Below, piece by piece: positions 56,985-64,000 of a stretch of DNA of 64,000 bases. The translations under genes and the position numbers were made by a program. The DNA is from Metridium senile (lineage: Eukaryota > Cnidaria > Anthozoa > Actiniaria > Metridiidae), in assembly GCA_949775045.1 (NCBI GenBank), contig OX459097.1, positions 10,031,619-10,095,618 of the forward strand, read 5' to 3'. Numbering within the stretch: the first letter of the stretch is position 1; the number at the start of each line of letters is the position of its first letter. The notes beneath the pieces are model-generated. The model made no database searches. It was not told the origin of the DNA and saw only the letters and a program-made list of their open reading frames with translations.

Positions 56985-59900
56985 GAGCGTTCCTCTGAGA
57001 ATATCGACCATAGGTGTGCAAAATGCCCAGAAACCGAATTTCTCATACTTTGCTCAAAGATAGCCCTCGATGTCCGTATCACAGAAATAATAGTGAAAGT
57101 TTCAACAAATTGTTATTTTAGGAGAAATTCGACATTTTAGGTTTGAAGGCTTGATAAGGCGATTTCCCGGCATCACACGTACTCCGCGAGAAATGCATTT
57201 TCGAAGTGTAAACAAAATTGAATTTCGTAACTGTATAGCTCTTTTAAAAGATCGATAAACACTTGTTATTTCAGCAGTAAAATAATTTTTTTTTATTTAG
57301 AATTGAAAATTTAATGGAATTTTGAATTTGACCTAAATTTAGTCGATTTTCAATGCCTGAAAATAGCACAAATTGAGGAGTCAAAAAACCAACTTGTTAC
57401 ATGACTTTATGAAATAAACAAATGTTCCTGTGAAAGAGCATTCTTTTAGCTTTTAGAAAATGTAAAAACATTTTTGGGCTACTAGAATTTCGACATTCTA
57501 GAGCTCCTCGAAAAGGCATTGTGGACGCTAAAAATAGCATGTGTCACGGTGACGTGCGTGACATCGTGACACACAAACGTCTGATTAATTATGCTAATAA
57601 AAACATTTCAATGGATTTCTGTCACAATTTTAATGCATTTTAACCCTTTTTATTTCTTTAGAACAATATTTTGTATATATAGACATTTTATATAATTTTT
57701 GATACTTTTATTTTAGTATTTTATTTGTTAGGCATTGCCAAGTCCTCATTTCGTTTTGAGTAACATTACTAAATTAAGAAACGAAGCAATTCCGTAGAAT
57801 TGAGGCTTCAAATATACACTATATCTATACTTAAATATGTCTATAGTTAAAATACATTGGTAAAGTTTTTGAATTGAAATGAAATTAAAAGCAGCGCTGT
57901 GCTGTAAAAATAATTAGCATATGTGCATAAATTTAATTCATTGTTCTGCTTCAATGATTTGAGCGTGACCTTTTATTTATAGTATCACTAAAAGTGTGCA
58001 ATATTTTGTACTATTTGCCACTAAATAGTGTTGATTAAACAATAGAGAGCAAAAGAATAACAAACAAAAAAACATATAAAAAAAACGCAAAAAAAAAAGA
58101 GAATTGAAGATAAAAGATAAACAATGAACTGAAAAGAACATGTGTCCAGAGAAATAACGAAAATATGAAAATATAATAACGCATAATCGATCACCAAAGC
58201 TTGGTGAATGTCCGCAGGCATAATGCACTAGTCAAAGTAAACCCCCACCCCCCCCCCCCCCCCCAACCCGGGACAGGGTGGGGGCAATGTGGGGCTTGGG
58301 ATCACTTTTGTCAAGCAATGGTGCCCAAGGGGGTGGGGATAAAGTGAATATTTTACTAGTGTGTTAATATAGTGGGGCATTAGGTCGGGATTGGTTCGAG
58401 TATTAAGAAGAGGCCTGGAAACTAAACATTCTCTTAGGAGAAGGACTGGAAACGAAAAATCACTTCAAAGATAGCTTGGGCTCCCTGTGGCTCTATATGA
58501 AAGTCAAGGAGCCCCCCACAGATTTGTTGAACCGCAAGGTCAGTTATACAAAACTGGAATGCATTGATGACAAATCGCTGAAAAACAAGGTATTACAAAG
58601 CCAAGCAAGTCGATAGCTTTGTTCCCCCGGGAGGGGGGGGGGGGGTGGGGGGGGGGGGGGGGTTGGGGAGGACTCCCTCCAAAAAATGATAGGGGTGCTT
58701 GACGGACGGTTTTGAAAAAGGTACGCATAAATTAACTCAGATAGTGATTTCAGACCCTAAAAGGTACGACCACATTAAAAAAAATTTGTGACAGCAATCA
58801 ATGCAAGATTGTATGGTTTCATTTCGACTGTGTTGGCATGTAGCCCCACCTGGTCAATGGTTTTGCCCAGTATGCTTAAAATGTTAAAATTTGAAATAAA
58901 AACTATTTGCTATGATGATGACTCAACCATATATATATATACTTATCTAAAGATAATTTTATTTTTGTTATTTTATAAAAGTGTAAACAATATATCCGTG
59001 AAACACAAAATGCAATTTTGTACAAAAGAGTGCTAATTAAGCTATAGAAAACACAGGATTTCGTACAAAATCACTTTTTTTTTCACGTATAAAGTTTCAC
59101 GTATATTCTAACAGTTTTACTCTATTATCATTTTTGACTCCAGGGGGTCGGGGATTTGATTTCCATTTCTCTCCCACTAAGTGGGGTATTTACCAACATT
59201 TGCCAAGTCAAATTTTCAAATGCCCCACTTATCCCCACCCTGTCCCGGGTTGGGGGGGGGGGGGGGGTGGGGGTTTACTTTGACTAGTGCATAATGCCCT
59301 AAAAACAAAGCTAATTTCACCATACCGTAAGTCCTCTAAAAGCCACGTGGGGGCTTTTTATTTCAAGCACGTTAGAGAGGGGGGCGGTTAAAGGAGAGGG
59401 GGGCAGTTAAAGGAGTGGGGGGCTTAATAGAGGGGAGGGGCTTATTAATTTGACCGGAAATTTAGATGATGATGATTTTTTAATCAAAATACAGTAGACA
59501 ATCTGGAATAAAAACAAGTCATACATCACAAAAAATTGAAGAGTAGACCTAAGAAACTAAAACACATGAGGTTTAAGATCATACAGCTGAAAATAAGGAA
59601 CAAGATTTTGTTTTTTGTTCCGTCAGTGAACTGACAAGTATTAGATAGAGCTACTACGGTAGAGTGATAACACAAAAAGTGTGCAACATATGATACTACT
59701 AAATACTGCTAAATTATGCAAATTCTTTTGTTCTCTATTGTTTAATCAACACTATTTAGTGGTAAATTACGGTGGCCCATAAATGTCACGGCAAAACTTT
59801 ATTACTCACGGCAAATCTTTTATTATTCACGACAAATCTGTTATTATTCACGGCAAATCTTTTATAATTCACGACAAATCTGTTATTATTCACGGCAAAC

Positions 59901-61916
59901 ATTTCAGTTACTAACGGCAAAACTTACGAAAACAAAACTGAAGCTGCGGCATTCCTGTGTAAAATTCAAGATAGCGGATGAAGTAGTACCGTTAGTCTCC
60001 CTCGCAGCCGTTCTTAGTGTCGGGCTTTCTGGGGTAATGAAGGAGATGATCACGGCTCGAATCTTTGTTTTATAGAGGATACGGGTATGAAAAAGTTTTC
60101 CATATGTTCAAAACGCAACTTAAGATAAACATGGGTCCAATTAGCACACTAAAAGAAAGCTGTAGCAGTACAAACTGCAATGTAACATTGAGTTCGAATC
60201 GCAAAAACTAAGAAACGCTACAATGTCAATTTGTAAAAGCGATGAACTGATAAGCATTGACCTGGGCGTAGTGTGGGACTTAAAAATGTGAAAGAATAAC
60301 CGAAACATTAAAAAGAAGGATGAAAAAGTGGAAAATATAATTAGATATATAATAAAACGAGTAATGTAAATAGATGAATGAAGTAATATGGAAAATGAAA
60401 AACAAAAAAATTGGGCATGGATGGTGGAATATAGAATAATTGGAGAAAGAAAGAACCAGTAATAAGAAATATGATAAAAAATATAAATAAAAACAAAGAA
60501 GAAATATATGGGTAAATGGGTTAAATAGAATAAAAAATAAAAAAAAAGTATTTTAAAAGACACTCATGAAATAAGCGGGGATGCATGGGAGGGGGAAGAG
60601 GAATGGCGAAAATATGACCGAAAAAGGTGAACTATTATTGCTTTAAAAGCACAAAAAACAAGGATGGCATGGAGGAATATATGAAAAGGAAATGTGTGGT
60701 AATGATATAAATTTGGTGTAAAAAATATAAAGTAAACAATAAAAAAATAGATATGTAAATAAATGCATGAATAGATGAATAAATAAATGATATGCCACGA
60801 GCAATAAAAGATTTGCCGTGAATAATAAAAGATTTGCCGTGACATTTATGGGCCACCGGTACCGTAGTAAATAGTACAAAGTATTGCACACTTTTAGTGT
60901 TTGTACTGTACCAGATACTATAAATAAAAGGTCACGCTCAAATTATTGAAGCAGAACAATTAAATTTATGCACATATATTTAGCTAATTATTTTTACAGC
61001 ACAGCGCTGCTTTTAATTTCATTTCAATTCAAAAACTTTACCATTGTATTTTAACTATAGACATATTTAAGTATAGATATAGTGTATATTTGAAGCCTCA
61101 ATTCTACGGAATTGCTTCGTTTCTTAATTTAGTAATGTTACTCAAAACGAAATGAGGACTTGGCAATGCCTAACAAATAAAATACTAAAATAAAAGTATC
61201 AAAAATTATATAAAATGTCTATATATACAAAATATTGTTCTAAAGAAATAAAAAGGGTTAAAATGCATTAAAATTGTGACAGAAATCCATTGAAATGTTT
61301 TTATTAGCATAATTAATCAGACGTTTGTGTGTCACGATGTCACGCACGTCACCGTGACACATGCTATTTTTAGTGTCCACAATGCCTTTTCGAGGAGCTC
61401 TAGAATGTCGAAATTCTAGTAGCCCAAAAATGTTTTTACATTTTCTAAAAGCTAAAAGAATGCTCTTTCACAGGAACATTTGTTTATTTCATAAAGTCAT
61501 GTAACAAGTTGGGTTTTTGACTCCTCAATTTGTGCTATTTTCAGGCATTGAAAATCGACTAAATTTAGGTCAAATTCAAAATTCCATTAAATTTTCAATT
61601 CTAAATAAAAAACAATTATTTTACTGCTGAAATAACAAGTGTTTATCGATCTTTTAAAAGAGCTATACAGTTACAAAATTCAATTTTGTTTACACTTTGA
61701 AAATGCATTTCTCGCGGAGTACGTGTGATGCCGGGAAATCGCCTTATCAAGCCTTCAAACCTAAAATGTCGAATTTCTCCTAAAATAACAATCTGTTGAA
61801 ACTTTCACTATTATTTCTGTGATACGGACATCGAGGGCTATCTTTGAGCAAAGTATGAGAAATTCGGTTTCTGGGCATTTTGCACACCTATGGTCGATAT
61901 TCTCAGAGGAACGCTC
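56985..61916. mobile_element. 4.9 kb TTAA-flanked palindromic (foldback) element
   Basis: TTAA at 56981-56984 and 61917-61920. The left arm 56985-58060 (GAGCGTTCCTCTGAGAATAT..) is inverted at about 60868-61916, and 58230-58290 (ACTAGTCAAAGTAAACCCCC) is inverted at 59225-59290. Arms exceed 1 kb at very high identity. The mirrored host sequence shows CAATCAAACTTCAACTTCCA uninterrupted at 56785-56804 (read on the minus strand), against TTAA here. No ORF looks like a transposase. Confidence 0.85.
59768..60866. mobile_element. 1.1 kb TIR element nested in the palindrome's right arm
   Basis: TIR core GGTGGCCCATAAATGTCACG at 59771, inverted at 60838-60857, with GTAAAT on both sides (59762-59767 and 60867-60872) as likely duplication. 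Subterminal CACGGCAAATCTTTTATTAT repeats. Minus-strand ORFs are AT-rich and unrecognised. The left arm of the palindrome lacks this insertion. Confidence 0.75.
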
Positions 61917-61939
61917 TTAAACTTCCAGGTAAGTCTCGT

Positions 61940-62105
61940 TTAATTTTCTAATTTTTTACTTACATTAAATCAATTTCCATTCATGAATTGTCCATTAACA
62001 TGCTTTTATCGGACTTTTTTCAATGAGAAATCTCCGCCCCTCGTGTAAATGACAAACTTTCCTTTTGTGCGTTGCGTTACATGATGGCGTCATCTACTTA
62101 TTTAT
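61940..62105. repeat. Resumption of the dispersed element shared with 8160-8320
   Basis: TTTTTTACTTACATTAAATC, CATTCATGAATTGTCCATTA and TTGCGTTACATGATGGCGTC are in both places, in the same order and at the same spacing. Confidence 0.7.
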
Positions 62106-62609
62106 GGCGGGAATTTATCTCTTCAAAGTCCGTTGTTATCGGTAAATATTATAAAACAATGAATTTTTGCTAGGAAAAAAATTGTCCCGTTTTTATTCAA
62201 AATCGGTGAGATGAATTTTTTTAAACTTTGCCAAATTGTTGACCTAGGTAACAGCTTTAAAGTAGGCCATGTGGTTTTAAAAGTTTTGGTCGATTTTTCC
62301 CCAAAATAGGCTACAAAAAAATTCGGCGGCGTTATCATTTGTCGGCTAAAATATTATCGATTTTATTAAAAATAACTTTTTTTAAAAGTTTACTCTATAT
62401 GTAGACAAAATCTTGTCAAAATACCCTCTGACGCGGGAACTACGGCCTTTCAAACGTCGCTGGGTGAGCGCGAAAATTACTGACTCGAGCCCTTTAAATT
62501 GCGTCTTGTCTTTTATAAGCCTTCTTTCTCTCATCTAAATCGTTTTATTTATCGTTTTATTTCATTGTAAAAGCATAGAGACAATAGTTATATGCCCCTA
62601 AAACCTATT

Positions 62610-63845
<1,236 letters not shown>

Positions 63846-64000
63846 TTATGGATACGTTAATGTTTGATGGACTGCAGATAGAAATGGAATGGTATCTTCT
63901 ACCCAACAGTTTTGGACAGGGCCAACAGCCGCAAGGCATGATTTGCAAGCAGCGGGAGCCGGAATCCGCAAGCCAACGATATAAGGATCGATCATTTTAT
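63846..64000 (-). CDS. TGF-beta/BMP prodomain-like protein, copy C (3' end only)
   Basis: Open frame entering from the right edge on the minus strand: KMIDPYIVGLRIPAPAAC, KSCLAAVGPVQNCWVEDTI, PFLSAVHQTLTYP, stop at 63848-63846. It corresponds to the tail of copy A (CNSCLAAVGPFVPNCWLEDT) and retains all three cysteines (C-x2-C-x8-C). The prodomain body lies beyond the window. The 3' flank is also shared with copy A. Confidence 0.7.
   Translation of the reverse strand, partial: KMIDPYIVGLRIPAPAACKSCLAAVGPVQNCWVEDTIPFLSAVHQTLTYP

Noticed and set aside
60141..60889. Overlapping minus-strand ORFs rich in Phe/Tyr/Ile
   Set aside because: AT-rich stretch within a short TIR element; no motif, and several frames are equally open.

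Overview
This is eukaryotic, intron-rich animal DNA. Coding exons have GT...AG introns, most introns fall in phase 1 as is usual for extracellular modular proteins, and the intergenic space is full of microsatellites, MITEs, LINE, DIRS-type and TTAA-flanked transposons. The laminin architecture, TGF-beta-type prodomain proteins and repeat families suggest an early-branching marine invertebrate, most likely an anthozoan cnidarian. The species assignment is an inference; no database search was possible.

Layout. (1) 1863-10459 (+): the 3' half of a laminin chain, six exons from the last LE (laminin EGF-like) modules through a coiled coil ending in a C-terminal Cys; the 5' part lies left of the window. 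(2) 15791-16990 (-): an uninterrupted endonuclease/exonuclease/phosphatase (EEP) fold ORF. (3) 20987-38359 (+): a complete second laminin chain of 13 exons that join in frame to about 1860 aa. It has a signal peptide, laminin N-terminal domain, LE modules, a type B domain IV (beta-chain type), more LE modules, a type A domain IV (gamma/alpha type), LE modules, and a gamma-like coiled coil. Genes 1 and 3 look like tandem paralogues. (4) 39.7-45.5 kb: a decayed non-LTR retrotransposon (-) split by a 3.2 kb TTAA-flanked transposon. (5) 47290-47951 (-), 49889-51682 (+) and 63846-64000 (-): three members of a small family that looks like a secreted TGF-beta/BMP prodomain with no growth-factor domain, ending instead in a short three-cysteine tail. 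(6) 53.2-62.1 kb: a nested stack of mobile elements: an older dispersed repeat, a DIRS-type YR retrotransposon, a 4.9 kb TTAA-flanked palindromic element, and a 1.1 kb TIR element inside one arm of the palindrome.

How the genes relate. The laminin chains would be secreted and assembled through their coiled coils into basement-membrane heterotrimers. The prodomain-only proteins could act outside the cell on TGF-beta ligands or matrix, but that is a guess from fold resemblance. The EEP protein has no evident link to either.

Most notable: the hybrid IV-B plus IV-A laminin; the prodomain-only family; three places where a laminin exon edge together with its splice site is copied into the adjoining intron; different intron numbers in two coiled-coil regions of nearly equal coding length; and the layered transposon insertions with readable target sites.
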